From the NCBI GenBank assembly GCA_040389045.1, contig JAZKAT010000023.1:62001-126000 (forward strand): a stretch of 64,000 bases of DNA, read 5' to 3'. Of this stretch, positions 42,560 to 49,952 are shown piece by piece. Under the pieces are notes generated by a model that ran no database searches, was not told the DNA's origin, and saw only the letters and a program-made list of their open reading frames with translations. Source of the stretch: UBA5158 sp040389045. Lineage in GTDB: Bacteria; Pseudomonadota; Gammaproteobacteria; DSM-16500. Each line of letters starts with the position of its first letter. The stretch's first letter is position 1. The position numbers were made by a program, and so were the translations under genes.

Positions 42560-42602
42560 GTAGGTTGGGCTGAGCGCAGCGAAGCCCAACAGTTTTTTCT
42601 TA
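42560..42602 (+). repeat. REP-A palindrome with T-run after gatB
   Basis: GTAGGTTGGGCTGAGCGCAG, then CGAAGCCCAACAG (42560-42592) and TTTTTTCTT. The stem TTGGGCT(G)..AGCCCAA plus T-run fits a Rho-independent terminator for gatCAB. Confidence 0.6.
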
Positions 42603-42789
42603 AGAGCGTATAGCCGGACACATGTAAAAGATTTTACAGCACCAAGATTTCCTGCTCGCACCAAACGCGACATCCCTTTCGCAACCTCTCCTGCCACCCT
42701 GACACTATAAACTGCTTTAATGTGGGTACTACATAATGAGAAAGAAGCCTATAAACTTGACTAGTACACAAAATCAGTGTACCATTATT

Positions 42790-43077
42790 ATGAAAGACAT
42801 TTTTAACGTAAAGTTATCAATGCGGGCTTATAAGGACTTAAAAAAAGTCCCGCTGCCAATCGCCCTTAAGTTACAAGCATGGATCGACGATGTTGGTCAT
42901 CGTGGACTATCTGAAACCAGAAAAATCCCCGGGTATCATGATGAGCCTCTGAAAGGTAAAAGAAAAGGTCAGCGCTCTATACGTTTAAATATTGCCTATC
43001 GAGCTATATATATTATAGATAAATCAGGCGAGATAAATTTTATAGAAGTCCAGGAGGTCAATAAACATGAGTATTAA
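42790..43077 (+). CDS. RelE/ParE-superfamily toxin (HigB-like)
   Basis: 95 aa from ATG 42790. Compact RelE fold: VKLSMRAYKDLKKVPLPIAL, LKGKRKGQRSIRLNIAYRAI, YIIDKSGEINFIEVQEVNKHEY; the C-terminal EVNKHEY with basic residues in the central strand is the family mark of ribosome-dependent mRNA interferases. Overlaps the next gene by 11 nt. First of two toxin-antitoxin pairs. Confidence 0.85.
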   Translation: MKDIFNVKLSMRAYKDLKKVPLPIALKLQAWIDDVGHRGLSETRKIPGYHDEPLKGKRKGQRSIRLNIAYRAIYIIDKSGEINFIEVQEVNKHEY

Positions 43078-43420
43078 AAGCAAAATGACAGAAAAAACTT
43101 TGAAAAACATTGTCGCGATAACTGGGGTCAAACTGACGCTTGGTAAATTAATCTGGGCTATTAGGCAGGCCGATGATATTGCTCAAATTGATTTCGCTAA
43201 AAAACTTCAAATTTCAAAACAACAATTGAGTGACATTGAGCATGGCAAAGCCGTCAGTCCTAAACTTGCTGCAAAATATGCAAAAATTTTGGGCTATCCT
43301 ACCGAGCAATTTATTCGATTAGCTTTGCAGGATTTAGTTGATCGTTTGAATCTTAATGTGCAAGTTGAAATTACCAAAAAGAAAGGGCGAAAGAATGAAG
43401 GGTCTGACAAAGCTGCATAA
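43067..43420 (+). CDS. XRE-family antitoxin partner
   Basis: 117 aa. HTH_XRE domain KLQISKQQLSDIEHGKAVSP within about residues 45-90; the N-terminal 35 residues and the C-terminus rich in Lys (KKKGRKNEG) flank it. Starts inside the toxin gene, preceded by AGGAGGT. It neutralises the RelE-like toxin and represses the pair by analogy. Confidence 0.85.
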   Translation: MSIKSKMTEKTLKNIVAITGVKLTLGKLIWAIRQADDIAQIDFAKKLQISKQQLSDIEHGKAVSPKLAAKYAKILGYPTEQFIRLALQDLVDRLNLNVQVEITKKKGRKNEGSDKAA

Positions 43421-43469
43421 TAAGAAATTAGCCGTTGTAATTCGCGCGTGGGCATGAATGACATGTTCG

Positions 43470-43895
43470 TTAGTCAATAAACGTTCCCGGGTTCACATTG
43501 AAAATTTTTGCTAAAATGGTAATTTGTCTTAAATTAAGTTTTCTTTTTCCATTTAATATTTCTGAGACAACTCCTTGGCTGCCTATTTCATGTAAATCAG
43601 ATTGCTTCAATTGTCGTAATTGCATGAGGTATTTAAGAGCGTCAACTGCCTTGGCGTTTGGAAGTTGAAAGTGTTTTTCATCATAAGAAGTAATTAAATT
43701 GCTTATAGCATCTACCAAACCAATATAAGGATGTTTTTCATTATCTCCCACAACATCTAAAAGTTGGTCTAAATGATTAACCAATAAGTCATATTCTGAA
43801 TTATTTTTTGGATAGGTAAGAAGAGGCGCGACATATTTCCAATGCTTGGTCGCTTCTTGAACTACATGCTTGTTTTTTGCAGTTGTACGGGTCAT
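43470..43895 (-). CDS. higA: HigA-type antitoxin
   Basis: 141 aa. C-terminal XRE HTH (LRQLKQSDLHEIGSQGVVSE, ILNGKRKLNLRQITILAKIF, NVNPGTFID), and an N-terminal helical region (EYDLLVNHLDQLLDVVGDNE) of the long HigA type. Sits 9 nt after the higB stop (order toxin-antitoxin). Convergent with the first pair. Confidence 0.87.
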   Translation of the reverse strand: MTRTTAKNKHVVQEATKHWKYVAPLLTYPKNNSEYDLLVNHLDQLLDVVGDNEKHPYIGLVDAISNLITSYDEKHFQLPNAKAVDALKYLMQLRQLKQSDLHEIGSQGVVSEILNGKRKLNLRQITILAKIFNVNPGTFID

Positions 43896-43904
43896 GTGAA
43901 CCTC

Positions 43905-44192
43905 TCATTTCTTCCACTTGCCTTTGTCATAATCAATATGACTAAGGATATTGCGTATGTAAAGTCGTTGTCGATTAAAATGTATACTTGCGATTATCCT
44001 AAGCTTATTCCCGCCAATATCAAATACATACAGGTTACCAACTCTATCTATAGTGTTAAAAAACATTCTCAATTCAGCAAAATTCTTAAAATTATTTTTA
44101 CATATAACTTGATACCATCCATCTAGAGAACTTGCACACTCTGGAAATAAAACTTTGACCTCTTTGATTCTTTTCTTTGTAATAATATGCAT
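43905..44192 (-). CDS. higB: HigB-type mRNA interferase toxin
   Basis: 95 aa, PF09907 pattern: MHIITKKRIKEVKVLFPECA, a central NTIDRVGNLYVFDIGGNKLR, then IRNILSHIDYDKGKWKK. The conserved GNK(L/Y)R(L/I)I strand and the terminal H.(D/E)YDKG are characteristic. Cleaves mRNA on the ribosome. In an operon with higA. Confidence 0.9.
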   Translation of the reverse strand: MHIITKKRIKEVKVLFPECASSLDGWYQVICKNNFKNFAELRMFFNTIDRVGNLYVFDIGGNKLRIIASIHFNRQRLYIRNILSHIDYDKGKWKK

Positions 44193-44322
44193 TGCAAACT
44201 TCCTTGATTACCATTAATTATATATCTCAAATTGAGATATTTCAAGCTGTAAGTACTAAAAAATTATAATAAGTTGATTGTGTTTATTTTATTGCCACCG
44301 CACTGCTGGCTACGATAAAAGC

Positions 44323-44354
44323 TGTTGGGCTTCGCTTTGCTCAGCCCAACCTAC
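44323..44354. repeat. REP-A palindrome, minus orientation
   Basis: TGTTGGGCTTCGCTTTGCTC, then AGCCCAACCTAC, just after the GNAT gene (minus strand). Same family as at 42560; the two flank the double toxin-antitoxin island. Confidence 0.65.
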
Positions 44355-44362
44355 TTTGCTGC

Positions 44363-44851
44363 CTACATCACATACTTATAAAATTTTGTATCTACCTTCA
44401 TGATGGGGAAGTTTGCTGGTAGGGTGGTTTTGGGGATTTCGGTGAAGGCGTTTTTTTCGTAGAAGCGGTGGGCGGCGAAATAGGTGGCTACGGTGCCCAG
44501 GTAAATTTCTTTAATGTTTTTTGATTTACACCAGTTTAGTAATGTCGTTAAAAGCTCTTGCGCTATGCCTTTGTCTTTGCCGCGGTATTCTTTGGCGACG
44601 AACATTTTTCGTAATACACATTGGGAATTGCCTATATCGATAAGCGCGATTGTGCCGATAATTTTATCGCCGCTACGCGCTACCCAGAAATTACCCGCGC
44701 CTTTTTGATAAAAAGATGGAATATTATTCAAGTCGGGCTGGTCTTTTATCGTGATGGGGATGCCAAATTCGCCAATTTGAATATCTAGAATTAAATTAAT
44801 AATCTTATCTTTATATTGGTCCTGATAGATATTAACCTCTGGTGTGGACAT
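44363..44851 (-). CDS. GNAT-family N-acetyltransferase
   Basis: 162 aa. Acetyl-CoA-binding motif V/A: QCVLRKMFVAKEYRGKDKGI (the R/Q-x-x-G-x-G/A loop is RGKDKGIA) and GTVATYFAAHRFYEKNAF, the GNAT C-terminal signature. Substrate unknown. Single gene between the REP-A copy and the Asn/His-rich exported protein. Confidence 0.85.
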   Translation of the reverse strand: MSTPEVNIYQDQYKDKIINLILDIQIGEFGIPITIKDQPDLNNIPSFYQKGAGNFWVARSGDKIIGTIALIDIGNSQCVLRKMFVAKEYRGKDKGIAQELLTTLLNWCKSKNIKEIYLGTVATYFAAHRFYEKNAFTEIPKTTLPANFPIMKVDTKFYKYVM

Positions 44852-44916
44852 TAGTCGGCCTCAACTATGGATTACTCATGAGTTTTTACTATCCTAGCAA
44901 AAACTACTATTTCATC

Positions 44917-45552
44917 CTAGCGTCGTCCGCCACGGAAGCCGCCGCCCCTGCCGCCACCAAAGCCACCACGATGAAAACTTTGGAATTGATGATTCTGATA
45001 ATGGCCACCGAAATGATTTTCTTCACCATGAGATTGTTGTGCATGATGCTGTGAAACATTGGCATTAGTATGCTGATTATGAAATTGCTGCTGAGCGTGA
45101 TTGGCATTAGCGTTGGAATGAACATTATTAGCATTAGTGTGATTGAAATTATTTACATTATTTTGGTGCGCAACATTATTCGTTCCATGCCAGTTTCCAT
45201 TAGTATTACCATGCCAATTATTATTCCAATTACCATTATTACCGTGCCAATTGTTATTCCAATTATTGCCGTGCCAATTATTCCAGCCATTACCATACCA
45301 ACCATGGTATCCCCAATTACTACCTGCACCCCATAAAGCACCAATCGCTAAACCCGTGAAAAGAGCTGGGAAGGGTGAGACATAATAAGGTTGCGTATAG
45401 GAATAAGAGTAAGGATCGTAGTAAGGATTATAATAGGGATCAGCATAGGGTGGATAAACCGGTGGCGGTGGTGGGTAAGCTCCAACAACCACATAAGCAT
45501 TGGCCTGAACAGTAAACATCAAACCAGCTAGTAAAAATAGATATTTTTTCAT
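44917..45552 (-). CDS. exported Asn/Trp/His/Gly-rich low-complexity protein
   Basis: 211 aa. Signal peptide to about VQANA, then VVVGAYPPPPPVYPPY and PYYNPYYDPYSYSY (Pro/Tyr), a short hydrophobic stretch (PALFTGLAIGALWGAG), NW/HGN repeats (GNNWNNNWHGNNG type, five or so), an Asn/His/Ala section (NNVHSNANANHAQQQ) and a Gly/Arg tail (GGFGGGRGGGFRGGRR). The layout resembles surface or metal-binding proteins with a YMGG/glycine-zipper-type hydrophobic part; no family can be fixed. Confidence 0.6.
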   Translation of the reverse strand: MKKYLFLLAGLMFTVQANAYVVVGAYPPPPPVYPPYADPYYNPYYDPYSYSYTQPYYVSPFPALFTGLAIGALWGAGSNWGYHGWYGNGWNNWHGNNWNNNWHGNNGNWNNNWHGNTNGNWHGTNNVAHQNNVNNFNHTNANNVHSNANANHAQQQFHNQHTNANVSQHHAQQSHGEENHFGGHYQNHQFQSFHRGGFGGGRGGGFRGGRR

Positions 45553-45694
45553 TTCAATTCTCCAGGATTAGCTAAGCTTTAAACTGGATCATCTCTATCT
45601 CTACTATATATCACCTGCTATTATTCTACTATGCGTATAAGTGATACTTCATAAAATTGTCCGTAAAACCAATAGCTTGATCTGCTTACAGGAA

Positions 45695-46765
45695 TTAGTG
45701 TCTGTTGACCTTTCTGGCAAATACATAACCGAGTAAGGCAAATAACAAGGTGGGCAACAACGCCGCCAGCAGCGGTGAAAATTGAAAGACAATGCTGAAT
45801 TGACCGAGAAACGCGTTAAGAATATAAAAAACAAAACCCACTACAATCCCAAAAAATACTCGCCAACCCATAGTCACTGAGCGCGAAAAAACTAAGACAA
45901 AAGGCACCGCCAGCAAAATCATCACAATAGTCGTTAACGGCTGAAAAATTCGTTTCCAGAATTCCCACTCAAAGTCGCTGGCCTGTAACCCATTCTGCAC
46001 CAAATGTTGGGAGTAATTATGTAAAGTAGCCAGTGACATTTCTGGCGGTTCGATTAATCCTACATTCAGCAAGTTAGGATTCAATGGCATATCCCACACC
46101 ATTTCACCCAGATGCTGACTTTGCGTTTGATTATTAGCAAACGTGGTTTTTAACACGTCATGCGATAACCATTTACCCTGCCGCCGTTCCAGTGAAGCAA
46201 CATAATACGTCGCTAACAAATGATGTTGCGCATCAAATTGGTAACGCGTTACCCCCACCAAGTGTTGCAAGCCCTCAACCCGATTAATTTGTAAAAAATT
46301 ATTGCCTTCATGTATCCAGATACCCGACAGCGTCGCGACCGCCTGGCCACCACTTTGTTCGCTTTGCTTGCGAGTCGTGGCCAGATGATGGGACTTAGGT
46401 ACGAGCAATTCCCCAACTGCGGTCGCCACCAGGGTTAAACTCAACGCTGCGGCGATGACTGCAAGTGCGATACGCCGCACCGAAAAACCCGCTGCGCGCA
46501 TCACGACTAATTCCTGATGCGCCGACAATACGCCCAAACCAATCACCCCGCCGATCAACACCAGCATAGGAAAAAATTGATATAAATGCCGCGGTGATTC
46601 CAGCAAGACATGCACAAAAGCTTGCGCGAAACCATAATCACCCGAGCCTACATCTTTTAACTCTTCGAGAAAATCAATAACAAAAATCAATCCCACCATC
46701 ACCAGTAACACTAACGCGGTTGAAGCTATCACACTGCGGGCAATGTATTTATGTAAAATTTTCAT
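45695..46765 (-). CDS. lptG: LPS export permease LptG
   Basis: 356 aa from ATG 46765 (MKILHKYIARSVIA), which overlaps the lptF stop by 4 nt (ATGA). YjgQ features: six membrane helices in two groups, FPMLVLIGGVIGLGVLSAHQ, MRAAGFSVRRIALAVI, a periplasmic jellyroll, and LLAVPFVLVFSRSVTMGWRV. Forms the LptB2FG transporter that pulls LPS from the inner membrane. Confidence 0.92.
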   Translation of the reverse strand: MKILHKYIARSVIASTALVLLVMVGLIFVIDFLEELKDVGSGDYGFAQAFVHVLLESPRHLYQFFPMLVLIGGVIGLGVLSAHQELVVMRAAGFSVRRIALAVIAAALSLTLVATAVGELLVPKSHHLATTRKQSEQSGGQAVATLSGIWIHEGNNFLQINRVEGLQHLVGVTRYQFDAQHHLLATYYVASLERRQGKWLSHDVLKTTFANNQTQSQHLGEMVWDMPLNPNLLNVGLIEPPEMSLATLHNYSQHLVQNGLQASDFEWEFWKRIFQPLTTIVMILLAVPFVLVFSRSVTMGWRVFFGIVVGFVFYILNAFLGQFSIVFQFSPLLAALLPTLLFALLGYVFARKVNRH

Positions 46766-47880
46766 GAGTGAGCGCGCCTCATGTTGAATAGGGACCAGGG
46801 CTGCAATTGATAGCGTTTTTGTAATAGGAATATAGTCCCCGCCAGCGCCAGAATAAGCAGATGCACCCACCACATGCCGAAGGCAATTGGCACCATTTTA
46901 ATTTCTATCCAGTTACGCGCGACAAACAATAAATTCACATACACAATATAAAGCAAAACCGCCGGCAATAAATTGGTATAGCGGCTTTGTCGCGGGCGTG
47001 CATGACTGAGGGGGATAGCCAGCAGCATCAACACCACTACCGACAATGGAATAGATAAACGCCATTGCAATTCCGCGGCCTGGATTGGGTCATCACGATT
47101 TTGCCAAAGTTTGTGGGTAGTGATGGTTTCAGCTTCTTCGTGAGAGGAAGTGATGACCGGTGAAGGAATACGGACAGCGTATTTCGCAAACTTGATAACA
47201 CTGTAGGCGTTCTCACCCGGTGTACCTGCATAACGAAAACCTTCATGTGAGACGATAAAATTTTCTTTATTCGGCGGTAATTTTTCCTGATAACCGCGCG
47301 CCGCGGAAACCACTATCCAGGCGCCGTTGTGAATCGCTGGCGAAGATTTTTGTTCTTCGGCGATAAATAAATTATCGGCTTGCTGGCGATCGCGAGAAAT
47401 TTTCTCCACATACACTACACGCCTGCCATCGTTTAACACTTGAAAACGACCTGGCCGCAGCGTATCCATAATGGTATTTTGGGAAATGCCTTTATTTTTT
47501 TCCAAAGCGATAGCGGGATTAACTAACAGCATTAACAGCAGCACTAACCCGGCGATAAAAAAGGCCAGCAGCAACGTAATTCCCACTAAACGCCGCTGCC
47601 CAATACCACAAGCCTGCATAACCGACATTTCACTGTCCGCATATAAGCGACCATAAGCCAGGATGATCCCCAGATATAGCCCCAGGGGCAGCAACAATGC
47701 CAATAGATAGGGAATTTCAAAACCCATTAAGCGCATCACCAGCGCGGTGGCGATTTTGCCGGAAGCAGCATAACTTAAATAACGCACCCACTGGTTGGAT
47801 AGAAAAATCAGCAATAATACAATGGTCACCGCCAGCAGGGATGACAAAACTTCTTTTAGTAGATATCTTGAGATAATCAT
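46762..47880 (-). CDS. lptF: LPS export permease LptF
   Basis: 372 aa. YLLKEVLSSLLAVTIVLLLI, LLALLLPLGLYLGIILAYGR, SVMQACGIGQRRLVGITL (the coupling helix with LptB) and LLAIPLSHARPRQSRYTNLL. Partner of LptG. Divergent from pepA, the standard gammaproteobacterial arrangement. Confidence 0.94.
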   Translation of the reverse strand: MIISRYLLKEVLSSLLAVTIVLLLIFLSNQWVRYLSYAASGKIATALVMRLMGFEIPYLLALLLPLGLYLGIILAYGRLYADSEMSVMQACGIGQRRLVGITLLLAFFIAGLVLLLMLLVNPAIALEKNKGISQNTIMDTLRPGRFQVLNDGRRVVYVEKISRDRQQADNLFIAEEQKSSPAIHNGAWIVVSAARGYQEKLPPNKENFIVSHEGFRYAGTPGENAYSVIKFAKYAVRIPSPVITSSHEEAETITTHKLWQNRDDPIQAAELQWRLSIPLSVVVLMLLAIPLSHARPRQSRYTNLLPAVLLYIVYVNLLFVARNWIEIKMVPIAFGMWWVHLLILALAGTIFLLQKRYQLQPWSLFNMRRAHS

Positions 47881-48011
47881 TATGGGATAGTTATAAAGGT
47901 GACAAACATTATTTTTTAAGTAAACTTGTTTCAGGGGCTGTTAACATTTCGCATAGTAGAAATATCAACAGTCCCCGAGGATTATACTTGAAACGAGCTT
48001 TAGGAGCTAAC

Positions 48012-49502
48012 ATGAAATTTACTTTGAAACAGGGCAAGATCGCAAAAAAAGCAAAATCCTGCCAAATCATCGGCGTTTCAGAAAAAGGTGATTTAACGAT
48101 AGCTGCCAAAGCCGTGGATAAAGCCAGCAAGGCGCTAATCACCAAACTGTTTAAACAAGGTGATTTTCGCGGTGAACTGGGCCAGACCTGGTTAATTCCT
48201 ATGCTTAACTCCGGTACTTTATTACTGGTTGGCTGCGGCAAAACCTTGACCGTCACCGCCGGTGATTTTCGTAAAATCATTAACGCCAGTTTCAAAGAAA
48301 TCCAGAGTACGCATATTGAACAAGTCACCGTGGCCCTGGAAGACTTGATCATTACCGATTATTCCCCTAGCTGGAAAGTCAGACAGATTGTTGAAGTTGC
48401 CAATAGCGCGCTCTATGTTTTTGACCAGTTTAAATCCGCCAAAAAAGCCGCTACGCATTTAAAAGAAATTACCATTAGCTGTGCCGGTGATAAAACCGAG
48501 TTAGCCGAGTGTCAACGCGCCCTGGCTCAGGGACGCGCGATTGCGGAAAGTGTCAGTTTCGCAAAAAACCTGGAAAATCTGCCCAGCAATATCTGTACGC
48601 CTACTTTCCTGGCCGAACAAGCCAAGGAATTTGCCAGCCAGCATAAAAATATTACCATCAAAATCCTGGAAGAAGCCGAGATGAAAAAACTTGGCATGGG
48701 CGCATTTATGGCGGTCACCAGCGGCAGCGCGCAACCCGGCAAAATGGTTTGTCTGGAATACACCGGCACTGATAAAAAATCCGCTCCTATAGGTTTGGTA
48801 GGCAAAGGCATTACTTTCGACAGTGGTGGCATTTCATTAAAACCACCTGAAGCCATGATTTCCATGAAATATGACATGTGTGGCGCTGCGACTGTATTGG
48901 GCGTTTTCAAAGCCGCGACTTTATTAAAATTGCCGATTAATCTGGTGGGTATCATGGCTATCGCGGAAAACCTGCCTAGCGGCACCGCTTGCAAACCAGA
49001 CGATATCGTCACTACCCTGTCCGGCATCACCGTTGAAATTTTAAATACTGACGCGGAAGGCCGACTGGTATTAAGCGATGCCTTAACCTATTGTGAACGC
49101 TACAAACCAAAAATTGTCATCGACATTGCCACCCTCACCGGCGCGGCAGTGATTGCCTTGGGCCATCATGCGTCTGCCCTGCTCACTAATGATGATGAAC
49201 TGGCCCAGGATTTATTGACGGCGGGGCTGGAAAGTTATGACCGCGCCTGGCGGTTACCATTGTGGTCGGATTACCAGGAGCAAATTAAAAGTCCTTTTGC
49301 TGATATCGCCAATACAGGGGGGCGCACTGCTGGTACAATTACCGCGGCCTGCTTTTTATCACGATTTACCAAAAAATTCCGCTGGGCACATCTTGATGTG
49401 GCGGGCACAGCAGCGATGATGATGGGCGGCGCGGACCGTTATGCCACGGGCAGACCCATCCCGATGTTAACGCAATTTTTAATAAACCAATGTAACGACT
49501 GA
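48012..49502 (+). CDS. pepA: leucyl aminopeptidase (cytosol aminopeptidase, PepA)
   Basis: 496 aa from ATG 48012 with TTTAGGAGC upstream. M17 motifs: VGKGITFDSGGISLKPPEAM, MKYDMCGAATVLG, the signature NTDAEGRLVLSDAL, and IDIATLTGAAVIALG. Two-metal aminopeptidase; in E. coli PepA also acts as a DNA-binding regulator. Divergent from lptF and followed by holC after one base. Confidence 0.96.
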   Translation: MKFTLKQGKIAKKAKSCQIIGVSEKGDLTIAAKAVDKASKALITKLFKQGDFRGELGQTWLIPMLNSGTLLLVGCGKTLTVTAGDFRKIINASFKEIQSTHIEQVTVALEDLIITDYSPSWKVRQIVEVANSALYVFDQFKSAKKAATHLKEITISCAGDKTELAECQRALAQGRAIAESVSFAKNLENLPSNICTPTFLAEQAKEFASQHKNITIKILEEAEMKKLGMGAFMAVTSGSAQPGKMVCLEYTGTDKKSAPIGLVGKGITFDSGGISLKPPEAMISMKYDMCGAATVLGVFKAATLLKLPINLVGIMAIAENLPSGTACKPDDIVTTLSGITVEILNTDAEGRLVLSDALTYCERYKPKIVIDIATLTGAAVIALGHHASALLTNDDELAQDLLTAGLESYDRAWRLPLWSDYQEQIKSPFADIANTGGRTAGTITAACFLSRFTKKFRWAHLDVAGTAAMMMGGADRYATGRPIPMLTQFLINQCND

Positions 49503-49503
49503 C

Positions 49504-49941
49504 ATGCCTAGAATTGATTTTTACATACTCGAAGAAACTTCCCTGCAGGCCCGCCTCGCGCTGGCTTGCAAACTTATAGAGAAAGCCCATAAAAACCGTC
49601 ATCGAGTTTTTATTAATACCAGTACGGCGCAGCAAGCCAATCAATTGGATGAATTATTGTGGACTTATCGTGATGACAGTTTTCTACCGCATAATTTATA
49701 TGGCGAAGGCCCTGAACCGGCACCGCCTATACAAATTGGTTGTCAGGTTACACCCACTAAGCATCGCGATATTTTATTGAATTTAAGCGATGAGGTACCA
49801 GTTTTTTTCACGCAATTCTCGCGCATACTGGAAATTGTCAGCAATGAACCTGCTGTGCAAACCAGCAGCCGCGAACATTATCGTCACTACCGCGCTTGCG
49901 GCCATGAAATCAATACTCATAAATTGTCAACTATCGAATAG
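49504..49941 (+). CDS. holC: DNA polymerase III chi subunit
   Basis: 145 aa. HolC pattern: RIDFYILEETSLQARLALAC, KLIEKAHKNRHRVFINTSTA, LDELLWTYRDDSFLPHNLYG, PPIQIGCQV. It links the clamp loader to SSB. In the conserved pepA-holC-valS run, 11 nt before valS. Confidence 0.93.
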   Translation: MPRIDFYILEETSLQARLALACKLIEKAHKNRHRVFINTSTAQQANQLDELLWTYRDDSFLPHNLYGEGPEPAPPIQIGCQVTPTKHRDILLNLSDEVPVFFTQFSRILEIVSNEPAVQTSSREHYRHYRACGHEINTHKLSTIE

Positions 49942-49952
49942 AAAAGAGCCCT

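Noticed and set aside
42497..42697. Minus-strand frame across the end of gatB and the REP-A copy
   Set aside because: No start signal and mostly antisense to gatB; composition is driven by the palindrome.
48527..49030. 167-codon minus-strand frame inside pepA
   Set aside because: Antisense shadow of the M17 peptidase; the codon pattern follows the plus-strand gene.
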